A stretch of 6,592 bases of DNA from Phycisphaera mikurensis NBRC 102666 (GTDB lineage Bacteria; Planctomycetota; Phycisphaerae; Phycisphaerales; SM1A02), in assembly GCA_945870475.1 (NCBI GenBank), contig CAMBSR010000132.1:1-6592 (forward strand), read 5' to 3'. Within the stretch, counting starts at the first letter, position 1; each line of letters starts with the position of its first letter. Under the pieces are notes generated by a model, which was given only the letters and a program-made list of their open reading frames with translations, made no database searches and was not told the DNA's origin. The position numbers and the translations under genes are program-made. Shown piece after piece: positions 6,006-6,592 of the stretch.

Positions 6006-6592
6006 TCACTTGCCGGGCTTGTGCCTCGGGGGATCGATGCCTCCCGGCGGCGGCTTGTTGCGCATCGGAGGAGCGCCGATCGGGCCGGATTCCTCTCCGC
6101 CGCCCGAAGACTCCGGCTTCTCCTGCTCCTGCACGCGCGCGGCGGGCTTGATGACTTCGTCGGGCTCGGACGCAACCTTGCGGTCGGCGTCGACCACCTT
6201 GATCCACTCGGCGATCAGGTTGGTTCCGCTGATCTTGCCCATGATGTCGACGGGCTGCACGTAGCTCTGGAACTGCTGGCTCGTGACCTTCTTGCCTTCG
6301 CCGGCAACCTTGAACGACCAGAGCTGCGCCTCCACGGCGCCGTTGGCGCGGCACACCGCCATCACGAAGGACTTGCCCTCGCGGTTGGTGGTGGTGAGGT
6401 CGATGCGGGTGATCGGGGTGCACGCCTTCTCGAAGCCGGCGGACTTCATGGCGTCGAGCACCGCGGCGTCCTCGGGGCTCATGGCACCGCGGACGGCATC
6501 GGCCTTCGCCTTGGCGAAGCCGTCGAAGAACTTGAGGACGGCAACGCGCTCCGGATCGGTGGCGGGTGCCTTCTCCTCCGGCAGGCGGATCT
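6006..6592 (-). CDS. Protein of unknown function, C-terminal part, cut at window edge
   Basis: About 194 residues are visible and I do not recognise the family. The reading frame stays open to the window edge. It reads IRLPEEKAPATDPERVAVLKFF and on into a helical, charged stretch (FDGFAKAKADAVRGAMSPED), so the Met at 6482 is internal and the true start lies outside. The middle looks like a mixed alpha/beta domain with strands such as RIDLTTTN, SFVMAVCRA, AQLWSFKVA and TNLIAEWIKVVDA, plus the phrase SYVQPVDIMGKISG. The last 45 or so residues are Glu/Pro/Gly-rich and probably disordered (QEQEKPESSGGGEES, PPPGGIDPPRHKPGK). No membrane segment is visible in this part, and a signal peptide, if any, would lie upstream. 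A strong terminator follows at 18 bp, so the gene is probably not co-transcribed with fabG. Codon use resembles that of its neighbours. Confidence 0.8.
   Translation of the reverse strand, partial: IRLPEEKAPATDPERVAVLKFFDGFAKAKADAVRGAMSPEDAAVLDAMKSAGFEKACTPITRIDLTTTNREGKSFVMAVCRANGAVEAQLWSFKVAGEGKKVTSQQFQSYVQPVDIMGKISGTNLIAEWIKVVDADRKVASEPDEVIKPAARVQEQEKPESSGGGEESGPIGAPPMRNKPPPGGIDPPRHKPGK

Noticed and set aside
4964..6175. Minus-strand open frame of 403 codons spanning fabG in another frame
   Set aside because: It runs through the 5950-5987 terminator and is out of frame with fabG. It is Arg-rich without motifs.
6006..6482. Treating Met at 6482 as the start of the unknown gene
   Set aside because: The frame continues upstream without a stop to the window edge in protein-like sequence, and no Shine-Dalgarno precedes this ATG.

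Overview
The window is a G+C-rich bacterial chromosome segment (roughly two thirds G+C by eye) densely packed with ordinary-looking genes. There are no mobile elements, tRNAs, rRNAs or CRISPR arrays. The compact fabG-acpP-fabF cluster, the flavour of the FabF and ACP sequences and the sparse Shine-Dalgarno use fit a planctomycete-like organism, perhaps Phycisphaerae. That assignment is inference from remembered family resemblance, not a search result.

Layout from left to right. At 1-758 on the minus strand is the N-terminal part of a PIN-PhoH (YlaK-type) protein, cut by the window edge. Across a 170-bp divergent spacer, 929-2212 on the plus strand encodes a NIF3/DUF34 dinuclear-metal protein of the long form with a PII/CutA-like insert. 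It runs convergently into, and overlaps by 65 bp, a minus-strand gene (2148-3248) for a cobalamin-binding sensor. That sensor carries the adenosylcobalamin photoreceptor signature of CarH (Trp-His, then Glu-His) but has no MerR-type DNA-binding domain. Further right, all on the minus strand, lie fabF (3362-4618), acpP (4720-4977) and fabG (5158-5892). Last comes the C-terminal part of an unrecognised protein with a proline-rich tail (6006 to beyond 6592).

Transcription on the minus strand reads right to left. The unknown gene ends at a near-perfect intrinsic terminator (5950-5987), so fabG should start a new unit: fabG, acpP, fabF and possibly the cobalamin sensor, 113 bp further on. FabG (3-ketoacyl-ACP reductase), ACP (acyl carrier) and FabF (elongating condensing enzyme) are consecutive players in the type II fatty-acid elongation cycle. 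The spacers around acpP are rich in hairpins. One between acpP and fabF looks like a leaky terminator, and an inverted repeat abuts a TATATT box ahead of acpP. Together these suggest that acpP is expressed differently from its neighbours.

The item most worth a second look is the stand-alone CarH-like light/B12 sensor and its tail-to-tail overlap with the NIF3 gene. No gap longer than 300 bp lacks a gene.
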